From positions 1 to 64,000 of the forward strand of contig NXFV01000503.1 in the NCBI GenBank assembly GCA_002803225.1: DNA of 64,000 nucleotides, given 5' to 3'. The notes beneath the pieces are model-generated. The model saw only the letters and a program-made list of their open reading frames with translations. It did no database searches and was not told the origin of the DNA. Origin of the DNA: Gamarada debralockiae (lineage: Eukaryota; Ascomycota; Leotiomycetes; Helotiales; Hyphodiscaceae). Position 1 is the stretch's first letter; the number at the start of each line of letters is the position of its first letter. The position numbers and the translations under genes were made by a program. Shown in pieces: positions 1 to 11,292 of the stretch.

Positions 1-2229
1 TTGTTGTAGCGTCGTCTTCTATCATATTCATATTCTTTATGGACGGGGTGGGTGGGCTAATTATAGTTAAGTTTTCTGGGTTTCTTCCCTTTTTTTTTGG
101 GTCCTTTATTCTGATCCATGACGCTGCCAAAAAGGAAACAATTCTCGTCTTAATTAAGTAGTCCCCCGCAGCGCCAGAGGGTATGTACCTTTCGAAGTCG
201 ACACATCATACGCTCAATTAACAGTGGAGTCCAGATGGAAAGTTAGACCTGTACCCCCAACTTCACGTCTTAATTGATGATGATGTACTATCAAGCCGAT
301 ACTTGGATAGAGTCCAGGATCCTGTCCTTAATTGTCCAACCAATTTTCGATCAATTCCACATCCTCATTGGTGACTGGAGTATCCAGGTACTTTCTCTGA
401 ACTGTTCATACAGTTTGAGAGATTCCTCAATTGAGGGTCGAAACGTTAGTGTCGTACTTGGAATCGTCCACATCTTCAACGATATCTCCATCTTCAATTT
501 AAGTGTCAGAATTTTTCGCTTTGAAATCGGTCTCATATTTTCCAGTGATCTCTCTATTGTCCTCACCTCTGTTCTCAATCGTTCAACTTCTTCCTTTTGG
601 ACGATTCATTCATCATCCCGATTTCTATGACCTACTGCTAGGACCACGAGATTTCAATAACTCCTTCCCCGTGGGCCAGCAAAGCAATTGGCCTCTTCTG
701 ACTCGGCCTGTGAAGGGATCAAATTTAAGCGTTGAAGTGAAGTCAGTAAATGGACTTGCCGTCCTGAACGAAACAGAAGACAAGATACTCTAGCACTCAA
801 TCTGCTTCACTGCTTCCCATAATCACCGAATGGAATAAGAGCGTTTTTACTCAGTTTCGGGTTTGAGAGTCCGTGGAGATTGAGTGATTGAATGCGGTGA
901 GATTTTGAATCGTTCAGGGAGAGTGAAGGATTCAAAGTGATGTCTCTGAGTCTAAGTCTCGGAGATGCCAAGATGTGTTTGAAAACGAAGGACACAATAT
1001 AATGAAATGGTACATAGCTCTGGAAATTGGGGTTTACGAAAATGCCGATAATAATTCCTCAAACCAGCTGTGTGAATGAAGCCAAGCCACCCTGTGCAAG
1101 TGATCAATTGGGATACTGGCAAAAGACAGGAGTTATCAAATCACTGATTAGAGAGAAGACGGAAAGGGTTGAATCACCTACTCCGCATTCATTGTCAAAT
1201 TCACGGGGCTGCACATTCAAAGCATATATCAGAAGGACATCTCATCACTATCGCTCAGCACGTCAAGTCTGGGATGATATGTGATTGTATACGCCCTTTG
1301 ATAGTCATGACGTGAGTCCGGGCCATTCGACTCACTTTCTCAGTGCTTTGGGTTTGTTGAACGTCTGAGAAATCTGAAGAGCTATTTAAATTCGCTTGAG
1401 CTTTCCTCCATGTTTTCTTACATGGTTTTTTTCGTCCGCTGCTGAGTGCAAGCATCGGGACCATGACGGTGCAGAACATCCCGCAGCAACTTGTTATTTA
1501 GTATAGATTTGGAAATATCTCTGAGCTGATGTTGAAGCTGTTATGAACATTTAAATGTATTCACATGGGCGCAAAAATACTTGAGGATGCAGTGAGATCT
1601 AGACTGCGAAGCAATGGCTGAGGAAGCCTGTACTTGCCCCCGCCAACTTCCAGCTCCCCAGTTTTGACTCTCAATACAGGACTCAGCTGTTCAGATTTCT
1701 CTTTGCATCTTTCACACCTCCTCTATAATCTATTTTCGGGAGTTGTAGTCTCTGATTTCCTCATTTCACATTTCATCCTCTCTTAGCACTTCGCGAGCTC
1801 GTGGAGAGCTCAAGTCTAAGCATTCGGGTCTGTATGAGCGATTGAAATTAAAGGGTCTAGAAGCAATACAAGACCATTTGGTGCTCCCAAAGTTATCGAA
1901 TTAGTTTCCATTTGGAGGATTCATGCATGGACCAGACTCCAAATCTCAATCGCCACGACGACCTCGTCTGTTCAACCCACCACGGGACGTGGAATATCAG
2001 AACCTCACTGGCTCAATATTAATGAGCGATCAAAGACAAAACCACCAGAGCTGCTGAAGCTGGATACGGACGAAAACTGAATAATTGAAACTGCTGAGCT
2101 GAAACGAGGAATTTGAAAGCCTCGAATTTTTAATCGTTCAATTGTCATGAACGATTCAAATTCGGATCCGGACATCACAACCACAATTGCTGAATTTTAA
2201 TGAACGATTCATATTTCGCATCTAGGGTA
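1..2229. other. gene-poor left flank
   Basis: I find no complete gene here. Several dyad elements lie in it (for example 908-932, 2132-2156 and 2185-2209). On the minus strand around 300-700 there is a short stretch that would read as charged coiled-coil sequence (E-E-V-E-R-L-R-T-E-V near 580) but it is broken by stops and frame changes, so it may be a decayed gene. The other open frames are short, overlap each other and show no family motif. Confidence 0.4.
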
Positions 2230-5079
2230 TCACTTTCTAAGCCTATACTTCCCGCCAACGACTTCCAGCTCACACGATTGCACCTTCCATCCTAGGAACT
2301 CTTGCAGCTCTTCGTTGCTGTAAGGGAACCCATCTGCAATCAACATCTTGAGCATCATGGCAATCTGCTGCAGGGGCATCTGACTCGACGAGTTTGTGAG
2401 CATTGCTTGGATAAACTGCCAATACATTTGCATCTTCTCCGGCGTGATTCCCTCGTTCGTGGTGAGCGATTCATCAACACTCTTGGACGGCCCGGCAGCG
2501 GCTTGGGCATTTGAACGGGCGCGGTCTTCTTGGTTGAGAGTCTCGAGGACGACGAAGACGTCTTTTGTGGAGGTCTCTTGTAGGACGAGCTTGTTGACCC
2601 AGAACTTCAGAGCGCTTCGTACCAATGCTTCATCCATTTCGAGCGATTGAACAAGTTGTTCAACATTCCGCCTTACATCGCCTGGTTCATCGCTTTCGAA
2701 AGCCCATATCACCGTAGCCTGCCAGGTGTGAACTTCCTCGACAATGGTGCGGTCGCTCAGCTCTAGCTCCACTGTAGCCTGACCGAGGGCATGAAGCCAG
2801 GTCAATTTGCGAGAAGTTTTGAGCGATTCAAAACCTTGTTCGTAGCGTTTCTGGAGGTCTGTAATATCGTCGGGTATCCGATAGCTTTCGTCGTGTAGCT
2901 GAGGCCAAAATAACCTGGATAGTATTTTTGCATGTAACGAGGGGTATTCTGGGACTGATTTGGATTCTCGATCGCCCAGATCGAGTTGTTGATTGTGTCT
3001 TATGGTATGGTTAACCCGTCCGGAATCTTGTATATCCTTGAGCATGACTTCGCAACTCTGAAGGGGCGCCTCGCCGAATCGGGCTTTGAGTAGGTCAAGG
3101 ACCTTGATCTGTCAAACAGTCAGCATCGGCTCCTTCGAATCGTTCACTGATTCTGAGCAATTCGCTGAGACAAGGTCCGCCCCAACGACGTCCCCCCATT
3201 GTTCCGTCCACCCTCCAAATCGTTCACAAGATCTAAACGATTTATAGATGAAAGATCCACCCAGGGGAAATGGCAAACTAACCTCTTTTTCGAATCCTCC
3301 ATCCTGTTTAAGCAAATTCTCTCCAATAATATTCTGGAACTCCTTGATAAAGACATCCTGTGAGCCCAAGCCCCGTATCAATGTCCCAATAATATCAACC
3401 CTTTTAGACCTCTTGTAGCCAGGGCCAGCATCTACGGGATCTGGCACCCACTCCAAATCATGCCAATCTAGCTCCTCATCATCCGCTCTGCCTATCCCAG
3501 AGCCCTCGTTCAGCAACAACGCTAGTTCAACAAGCCTATCCCCGCCTGGCTTGACCGGATTACCCTGCGCATCTACAATCTCTGAAAGAAGGCCAGCGAT
3601 TATAATTCGCACAGTGTCTTCGCGTGAGCATAGATACAGTTGTAGTGGGAACGCAACTCGAGTCAGGAGGACTTCTGATTGATCGAGAACGTGGAAAGAT
3701 CGGATCATCGATATGTAGGTTTGTAGTATCTGAAGCGTAGATGCTCCAGGATGGAGTAGTCGATCGTTCAATCTTGAGGTAAAAATGTCGGTAAGACGTA
3801 GTCGTCGTTGAGGGGTGGTTATTCCTGTCAGAAGGTCGTTCAATCCTCCAGTTGAATTGGGCCATTGGGCTACGATATCGAATAATTCGTTCGTGCGTAG
3901 CATAGCTATCCAGCGAGTCAGTAATCGTTCAAACGAAATGAAAGATTGACATCCAATCTTTCAATCCCAGTGAACGACGCAGACTCAATCGCTCAAAATT
4001 AATGAACGATTAATATCATGCTCAGGATTCCCGAAATAGAATCGCTCAATCCAGTGAACGACTGAAAAGCGGACTAACCTAGATGCCCAATGCTCATCTC
4101 CTTCCATTTCTCCACTTGGCTCCAGGAGACGTTGACGCCGTTGGCATTGTTGAGAATCTCAAAGACCTGGACAGCAAGTTTGGCGTATCGATTCTCGATC
4201 CACTCGCAGAGATCCGTAGTACATCTTGACGGTGAGGCATGTTGAACTGCCCGTGGGAGAATCGTTGAAACTCCTTCAGGGATTGACTCGTCCCAAAGCC
4301 CACCGCAGCGCTGGTAGACATGCTCCCTCATGGCATCGTTCATTATCTCAGCGAAAATGATCTGGAACCTAGGTAATGTCAACCGTTGGATTTTATGAAC
4401 GATTCAAAAGGATGTACTTCTCGCCTCCCAATCCGACGTCGGACAACGACCGCACTAGCCCTAGAAAATCGTTCTCTGAAATTGAATGATTGGGACCAAG
4501 TATGGCTGATACATGCTTTCTGGTGACCTCCTTCACAGCTGTCCTATCCGGAATTGAATTGCTCACTACAGTATGGAGGTTGAGACGAAAATTCCTATGT
4601 ATGATCCGCGCATCATCCGGCCTCTGCCTGAGTAGGTGGTTCAGACGCTCAAAATAGCAGCGGTGAGCTCCTTCGAGGATATTGACGCATTGCCCGACCC
4701 AAGTATCTGGATCTGAAATTTGAATCGTTCGCAAATTCTGAACGATTGGAAAGACCTTATGCAGGTAGTGTCGCCGGACATGATTCGTATACCAAAGGAT
4801 GATGTCCTGTGTCTGGCTGGCTTGGAGGAGGCGAATTTTATGGTGTAGGAGGTCTTTGAGAGCTTCGTCAAATGCCCGGTCAGGTGATAAGGCTTTGAAT
4901 AATTTGAAGGGGTCTGAATCGTTGAGAACGGGTGGGAGATTGAGCTTTTGGGTAACGGTTTGCCATGCTCGATCCCAGTGTACCTGATCGTTCACCTGAT
5001 CTGAATGATTCGTGGGAGGGGATAGTTGGGAGACAAAGACGGATTCAAATACGCGTTTTTTCGCGCTAGATGCTGTCAT
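2230..5079 (-). CDS. apc2: anaphase-promoting complex subunit 2 (APC2, cullin-like)
   Basis: APC2 is the cullin-family scaffold that, with the RING subunit Apc11, forms the catalytic core of the APC/C ubiquitin ligase, which targets cyclins and securin in the nucleus. Four exons join in frame (5079-4418, 4368-4079, 3905-3283, 3108-2230) to give 817 residues. The middle has the APC2-typical run around R-L-L-H-P-G-A-S-T followed by R-E-D-T-V-R-I-I-I-A-G-L-L. Further on comes S-R-L-F-W-P-Q-L, and the C-terminus ends in a winged-helix segment closing G-G-K-Y-R-L-R-K, as expected for the Apc11-binding cullin tail. The start has an A at -3 and a good N-terminal match. Introns 2 and 3 (173 and 174 nt) are about three times longer than usual in this window and are filled with dyad elements. 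Exon 1 also carries copies, read as N-H-S-D-Q-V-N-D (residue 24) and N-H-S-I-S-E-N-D (residue 197). Confidence 0.9.
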
Positions 5080-5679
5080 ATTTGTGGTCGTTTTTGAATC
5101 ATTGAATCTTTGTGAACGATTGTGTTCTGGGATGCTTTGCTGTCTCGTCGAAGAAGGGTGTCGCGATGGCCATTTCGTTTACCCGCGTCGTCACGTGACC
5201 TTCGGCTAAACTCGCCGGACGCCTCCCGCCTCTTGAATCACTGGTCTTGATTGAGCCATTTGAAAATAGGGATTTTGAATCTCTCGTACCATGGGAATGA
5301 CTGGATATTGAATTGCTCTCTGTGTTTGAGCAATTGAAAAATATCCCGAGTCGCTTTCAGGATATCAGCTCTTCCTTCGCGTAAGCGAATGTCCCCCTGA
5401 ATTTAACCCTAATATTCTTCAGTATTAGAGTGAATGAAATCAGAAATCCAAGTGGCTCACTCTATTTGAACGATCAAGCCTTCAACTTTCTGTTCAATGC
5501 GAATCAAACCTGAAATCCTGAAACCCCTTCTGCTTAGACTCAAAGGCTAAGTAAATTTAATCAAGAGGAGACATGGCGAAACACTCGTGCTCTCGACCTG
5601 TTGGATCCAATCAAAATTACAATCTATGAAACCTAGTTCCGAAATATGTGGTATACAAGTGTACAAAAACGAAAACAAA
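5080..5679. other. intergenic space between apc2 and yvc1
   Basis: This 600-nt gap holds the presumed apc2 promoter and the tail region of yvc1. It contains four readable dyad elements (5097-5121, 5236-5260, 5311-5335, 5451-5475) and an E-box palindrome at 5191-5198. I see no coding potential beyond short chance frames. Confidence 0.6.
5191..5198. promoter_or_regulatory. E-box-type palindrome TCACGTGA
   Basis: The 8-bp palindrome lies about 110 bp upstream of the apc2 start codon. In yeasts this sequence is bound by Cbf1/Pho4-type bHLH factors; use here as a promoter site is inference from position and sequence only. Confidence 0.4.
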
Positions 5680-8474
5680 CTACTCATCCAGATCTGCGGT
5701 CCCACTCCTATCTAAATCATGCAACGTTCCCGTCAGCCCACCAGCCACACTTGATCTCTCACTCCTCTTCCTAGGTCCATCATCCAACTCCTCACACAGC
5801 CGTCCCAACATCTCCTCAATCCTCCCTGTGCTCTTCTCCAACGCCTCAAGTCTACTCTTCATATCTTCAACACTATCCTCATCCTCGCTCCCCTCATTCA
5901 AAAGATCTCTCATCCGTTGCGACATCCCCTCAAACGGCATCACTGAGTCCCTCCTGCTCTTCATACTCTTGCTCGTCATCGTTCTCTTCAACCCAGGCCT
6001 CGGAATCTCCCCTGCTTCATCCTTATCCTTATTTTCAATTCCCTTCGATGGTCCCTCAAACTCTTGTTCGAACGCCCGTATATGTGTGTTCAGATCGTCA
6101 TCCGCCTCGATCTCATCTTCGATCTCTTGCGGTGGCTCAGCGTCAAATACTGCTTGGATGTCACCATATACTGAGAAGCCTCGCGAGAAGTCCCAAAGCC
6201 CAACTCGGGCATGCGGCGCTTTGGGGAGCTGTTCCGCCTCTTTTTGGCGCCGAATCCCAGACCAGAGGATGCGACGTTCGGTGAAGCCAATAATGAGCAA
6301 CAGTGGTGCATTGAGTGTGCGGACGGCTGCTACATTTATTTTGTGGAACCAGCGAGGTGTGAGGACTTGTTTGAGAGGAAGGAGGATCAGTAGAGCGAGG
6401 ATGTTGAAAGGTGGCTGATACGAAAATATGGCGTCACTCTTCACTCCTTCTAGCGTCAACACTGCGCGACGGAATTGAATCTCAGCCGTAGCATTCGAGA
6501 CGATTGTCGAGAACGTAGTAGAGAGCATGGACACCAAGATAGTAAGGAAGAGCGTATTTCCCAGAAATGCGAAAGCCACCATGAGGATAGGTCCTAGAAG
6601 CCAGTGGAAGTCTATGGATCGTTGAATGCCCGTCCCGTCAAGACCAAACCATACCCAGAGCATCCACTTGCTGATGGTGATGGGTTCGTGTGCGCCGTTG
6701 CTGAGCCAGGTCATGGAGAGCAGGAAACCGGCAAAACACCACACAGCAAGCACGGTGAGAACGGTGAAATCGCGCATCATCTCCCGTAGCGAGATGAACA
6801 GCATGTTTTCCGACATGAGATTGAATGCTAGTCGAGGGACGAGGGCGGGTGCGCCCATGGCGAGAACATCCATTGCTTGTTGGGCGGGGGCAAGTTCTCC
6901 TTTTCGTAGGCCATGAACGCGAAGGATGAGATAGATTCCGAATATCGTGGAAAAAGTTACGTCCAGGAAGGACCAAAGGTTTTGGGTGTATACACGCCAT
7001 CCTTAACAGTCGTTAGTTCGAATTTAACAGTGGTGTGAGTCTGGTGACTTACCGTGCTCTAATATTGATGCAAATAGGTCCAATACCCATCCACAAGTAT
7101 ACACAATGAAAACCCACTCAACAACCCCCGGAGCCGATGGGTTACGATCTGCCATGACAAAGACATATAATACCAGAAGAATTATGAATTGACAAATTTC
7201 CAGAATGTTTCTCGTCCGTGGGACAATAAGTCGATATTGGTTGAACATAGGAGCCTTCCGAGGGTTATAGAGAGATATCGGCTTTTGCTTGTAATGATCA
7301 GGTAAGATGTCAATGAACGAGGTCGGAGTGTAAACCACTTTTCCTTCATAAATCGCACTCACAACCCTTTGACATGCCGACGAGCTCAGGAACGCCTTGC
7401 TCTCCGTGATAATGGCTATTTCGAGAGCAGGCAGTTTCCTCTTATACCCAGTCCGGCTCTTGGAGGTCCATGGCATGTTGCCCTGTTCTCGGATGACTTC
7501 TTCTGGGGCACCTTGGAAAGGGTCGAAGCCGCCGACTAATATTTGAGCGAGTAGCAGTAGACCTTGAGATCCAGGGTTGTCTTCGTGGAATCGACGAAGA
7601 ATTCGGTTTGCTACGAGCTCGCAAAGGAGAGCACGTGTTGTACGAACACTTTGTTGATGTGGTTGGGCTAGCTGCTCTCTCATGAACTGAGCTCGGTTTA
7701 CCAAAAGGCAATAGACTATGATTCTTGTCAGTCCTACTGCTAAGGAGAAGCGTGCTAACGTTGTATAAGAGGCTGTCGGTGCCTTGAGCAAAGCCCAGAC
7801 TTTCCTTTCGACAACTGGATAGACTCGTCATGTTCGAGGAAACAAGTTCACGGGTCTACTTGGGGGCAGCCATTCTCACAGTAATCAGTCCCATTTTCAA
7901 CCATCTTGATTCTTCAAATTCCCGAGGATGACTTCATCCCTTTTCAGACCACTAAGTGACTACCCAAAACCCATAGAAGATGGATTGAGACTTTCAGACC
8001 CAATAAAAACGCCGTTTGACTTACTAATAGAAACATCATCCAATTCATACAGCCTATCAACCAGGGGCCGCACAATAGATATATTCATCCGAGGATCTCT
8101 AAGCTGCTCAATTGAGTACGGATCATCTATCCAATTAAGTTAGCTAATTCCTCGCTCCCTTTTCTCCAAAGATAATCCTACCGATGGCCTGAATGATATC
8201 TCTCCGAATCCTATATACCAAGTAAATCAGCCAACGATCCAATGTAATGACTTATGCAGTAAGATCGAGGGATAACTAGAACGAACCGATGAATAGTGGT
8301 ATAAACAGGTAAATCCGCATAAGGATTAACCGGGCAAACATCATTAGGGCCATGAGGAGGGAAGCATCCGTCATGGTCATGATCCACTTCAGGCACTGGA
8401 TCCTCCGACGGCAGGAGTCGCTCGGTCTCTCCACCGTGTCGGGAGGACAGGTGAGAGGACCGTTGTTGTCCCAT
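5680..8474 (-). CDS. yvc1: YVC1-type vacuolar TRP cation channel
   Basis: Yvc1 is the fungal TRP channel of the vacuolar membrane that releases calcium to the cytosol. Five exons close in frame (8474-8287, 8210-8182, 8126-8025, 7715-7053, 7001-5680; 767 residues). Landmarks of the family are H-R-I-R-R-D-I-I-Q-A-I, S-I-V-R-P-L-V-D-R-L-Y, V-Y-T-P-T-S-F-I-D-I-L-P-D-H-Y and Y-R-L-I-V-P-R-T-R-N-I-L-E. Hydrophobic segments follow at about residues 290-310 and through exon 5 up to about residue 500. The cytosolic tail is acidic and has a short predicted coiled coil (M-K-S-R-L-E-A-L-E-K-S). The start codon at 8474 precedes a polar G-Q-Q-R-S-S N-terminus. An upstream in-frame ATG at 8624 would add 50 basic residues with no family match and was not used. 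The donor of intron 1 (GTTCGT) is weak but gives the conserved junction. Confidence 0.9.
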
Positions 8475-9235
8475 TATTATGAATAAGAGCCAAGCTTTGA
8501 TGCGCAACGGTTGATCAACGTGACGGCGCCATCGAAGCTTGAGTCGAGATGGGGAAGCTCTCGCGATAAGGTCGTTGAGGCGGCGACGGGAACGAAGAGA
8601 GGCCCACCAATCACATGCCTTCATCTACAGCATTTCTTTCTCTCTTTGAAGAGCGATGAAAACTTGGAACACATCCTAGCTTTGCTTCGAAATAACATAC
8701 AAACGGAACGAAACCGCAGCTACGGAATTGTGCCGTATCAAAATGTCGTCCCTTGCTAAAGACCGCTATAAGCCCGTCTACACAGTCCTTTCCATCCAAT
8801 ATTCAGGTCACCAAAGATGCAAATACATTCAGGTAGCTTTTGAGATCCCTAGGTTTGGCCAATTCCTGCCCGTTACGGAAGCAAGCGCCACCGTATACCG
8901 GGACCTCTGGGGAGTTGAAGAGGTTGGAATTGAATCACATGCACTGAGAAAGATGTTACGAGAGCTGCTATGGCTGCTTTGAAGTAGTCTTTTGAAATGA
9001 AGTATGACTGATACTGAGAGGAATGGAGCATATCCAGTTGAAGAAGTTGGGTATGAGGTGTTCAAGATTGAGGATTTTGATGGCGAGTAGCTTTGGGTCA
9101 CAAGAAAGAATCTCGATCAAAAACAGAATATGGGACCCTTGGGTTCAAGGGCAAAGCAATGCGCTCTAAGCAGTAACTCCTATACAATGATTCCAATAAT
9201 TTCCAGCCAATTTCCACAAATTTTTTCGGATGTGC
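8475..9235. other. intergenic region, no supported gene
   Basis: About 760 nt between the divergent end of yvc1 and the end of sec9. A plus-strand open frame at 8743-8982 would give 79 residues starting M-S-S-L-A-K-D-R, but it overlaps a minus-strand frame of similar length and matches no family I know. I see no RNA gene. Confidence 0.4.
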
Positions 9236-10673
9236 CTAATGAATGCGGTCCAATCTGGCTCTGTTCATGGCGATTTGGTCGTCGACACGATCGCTCTGTC
9301 ATTGATATTAGCCAATGCACCAATGTGCCTAGGATACGGAGAAAACATACCTTCTGGATGATTGTGTCGATGTGCTTGTTCTGCTCGTCTACTTCCTTGC
9401 CGGTAGCACGCGCCAAAGCGTTCAATCGTCCAGCAGCATGACCCAATGCGTCCAAGTTGCTATCAATCTCGTTCTCCATTTCATCATCTTCCGAGTCGGC
9501 CTCAAATTGGTACTTGGATCTCTCTGCGAGGCTCGCCTTGGTCTGTGGTGCTCGATAGCCAACATCTCCCGGCTGGAGATCTCTGAAAGCCGCCTCCATA
9601 CGCTGTTGACTACCAAATGCAGCTTTTCGGGTAGCATCACGTTGCTCCCGTTCAGCCTGGTGCTTTTCAATGATTTCCTGGTCACGGGCAGCATTCCTCT
9701 GCGAAGATGTGAAAGGATTGGAGACATGGACCGCGAACATGCTCCTGTTCAACGTCTTGAGCTCCTTGGCCTTCTCCTCAGCAATCCGGTTGTGGTTGGC
9801 GGCGAGATCCAGGTTCTTCTCGGTATTGTGGATGCGTTCTCCTTGAGCGCCAAGTCGGGCCAGAGTAGCACGGCCAGTTTCTTCAGCTTGTTGGGCAATC
9901 CGCAACGCGTTACGAGTGGATGAAACATCCTCTTGCTTCATGAAACGAATTTGTTGTTTGGTTGCTTGGACATCTTCCTCTTCCTCTTCTTCAGCCGTGA
10001 GCTGTCTCTCCTCTCCGTACGCGCCATATCCGCCACTACCGCCTGACGTGCCCGACTCGGCAGAATAGCCACCACCTGGTTGTCCATTACTAGGAGGCAG
10101 GGCCGTTCTTTGTGCATATCTATCCTTCGCCCCTCCGAACAATGCCTCTCGATTGTCTTCCGTTGTAGTTGTGTCATTGCTGTTTGTTCGTCCCAATCCT
10201 CCATATCCACCTGGCCCATATTTAGATCCGGTGTCAGCAGGAGGCCCATCGTATCGGTTTGCCCCATAACCACCTCCGCTTCCGTACTTCTCAGCACCGT
10301 AGCCACTGCCAGTTGATGCTGGGGCTCGACCGTAAGCTGGGGAGCCTCCGGAGGGTCCGCCAGGAGGCCCTCTGTTAGGACCAGGCCCGTTTGGAAGGCC
10401 ACCTCGACCTGCTCCTGCTCCTGGTCCGCTGGGAAGTCCGTAGTTCTGTCTGGCCGCTTGGTATGGTGATGGACCTGAAGGTCCCACGGATCCCATATTT
10501 GCATATTTGTTCGTTTCTTGTGCATATGGATCGGCAGCTTGAGGAGGTTGTGCATATGGGTTCGAGGCAGCAGGTGCTGGGGATGACTTCTTCGAGGATC
10601 GCGAGAAGAGGGCTGAACGGGCGGAGTCCTCGTCCGCATCATCGCCTTTCTTGCCAAAACCGAATTTCTTCAT
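9236..10673 (-). CDS. sec9: SEC9/SNAP-25-type t-SNARE
   Basis: Sec9 is the plasma-membrane Qbc-SNARE that pairs with syntaxin Sso1/2 and synaptobrevin Snc1/2 to fuse secretory vesicles at sites of exocytosis. Two exons (10673-9351 and 9295-9236) give 460 residues. The N-terminal half is rich in P, G, Y and A with repeated N-P-Y-A-Q-like motifs. The first SNARE helix runs from about residue 230 (R-F-M-K-Q-E-D-V-S-S-T-R-N-A-L). The second ends in the short last exon, which encodes S-D-R-V-D-D-Q-I-A-M-N-R-A-R-L-D-R-I-H and then stops. There is no transmembrane segment, as expected. Reading through the intron without splicing would add an unrelated tail, so the 60-nt last exon decides the true C-terminus. 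The gene is divergent from the GTPase gene at 11293. Confidence 0.92.
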
Positions 10674-11292
10674 TGTGATTGAGATTGGTACGGGTGTAAA
10701 GAGCGTTCTTGAGCTTGCGCGAGAGATGTTGTATTTGAATGAATTCGCTGTGACAGTTGCCTTGTCTTGGGCTGTTAGAGGTAACAGTTATCGAGTTTCA
10801 AGCTGCGCCTACCTCGTCAAGCAGGGGCAGGGCCTTTTCCAAATTTAGCCGATCGCGGGGCTCGGGGGATCTTAGCGCCTGTAGAGTCACACCAGAATTC
10901 TGGCTGGACTTTCTGCGTCATTGACTCTTCTATCCCCATCCCTAAACCCCTCAATTACTCAAAACAAATCAATCACTCGACATTCAGGATGACTCTACAG
11001 CGAACATTTTAAGTTCGCCTTATTCCCTCTCTACGACACATTTACACAACCTCAAGAACTCCATTTATCGACTCCGTCGCATCATCAAAATGGTTCTACG
11101 ATTAGCACAACTTTTCCGGATACACCACGCTCATACCAATACTCGGTCTTTATCGAATGCAAAAACAGTAATAATACACCGGCGGCGGTTAAGATATACA
11201 TATTGAGTCTCTAAATTGGAAAGAAACTGTAGGAATACAACCATCCATACCCGTACAAACGGGGACATTGAGTGACCATAGATCTATAGGCA
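10674..11292. promoter_or_regulatory. shared upstream region of sec9 and the GTPase gene
   Basis: These 619 nt separate two divergent start codons. They hold pyrimidine-rich stretches (for example around 10930-11060) and no coding frame I can support. A bidirectional promoter is the simplest reading, but no specific element is recognisable. Confidence 0.45.

Larger units (their letters stand above)
908..5475. repeat. cluster A of 25-bp dyad elements AATCGTTCA-N7-TGAACGATT
   Basis: At least 17 copies of an imperfect inverted repeat with 9-bp arms and a 7-bp spacer can be read. They start at 908, 2132, 2185, 3138, 3218, 3923, 3955, 3987, 4040 (spacer 6), 4467, 4723, 4917, 4986, 5097, 5236, 5311 and 5451. 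Typical arm variants are AATCGCTCA, AATTGCTCA, AATCATTCA and AATCGTTGA, and the spacers differ between copies. Copies lie upstream of APC2, in its introns and in its exons. Three copies, 3923, 3955 and 3987, are spaced by exactly 32 bp. Perfect arms are seen at 2132-2156. I know of no named family with this consensus. The cluster is not a CRISPR array, because spacing is irregular and copies interrupt a gene. Confidence 0.85.

Noticed and set aside
274..793. Plus-strand open frames as a gene
   Set aside because: They are hydrophobic, low-complexity readings opposite a minus-strand stretch that looks more protein-like; no family motif and no splice chain.
908..5475. CRISPR-like array
   Set aside because: Repeats are short, imperfect palindromes with irregular distances, lie in exons and introns of a eukaryotic gene, and no cas-like gene is present.
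8728..9101. Small gene between yvc1 and sec9
   Set aside because: Frames on both strands overlap with similar length and neither shows conserved features or a clear promoter context.
9372..9923. Plus-strand 183-codon frame inside sec9
   Set aside because: It is the antisense shadow of the sec9 SNARE coding sequence.
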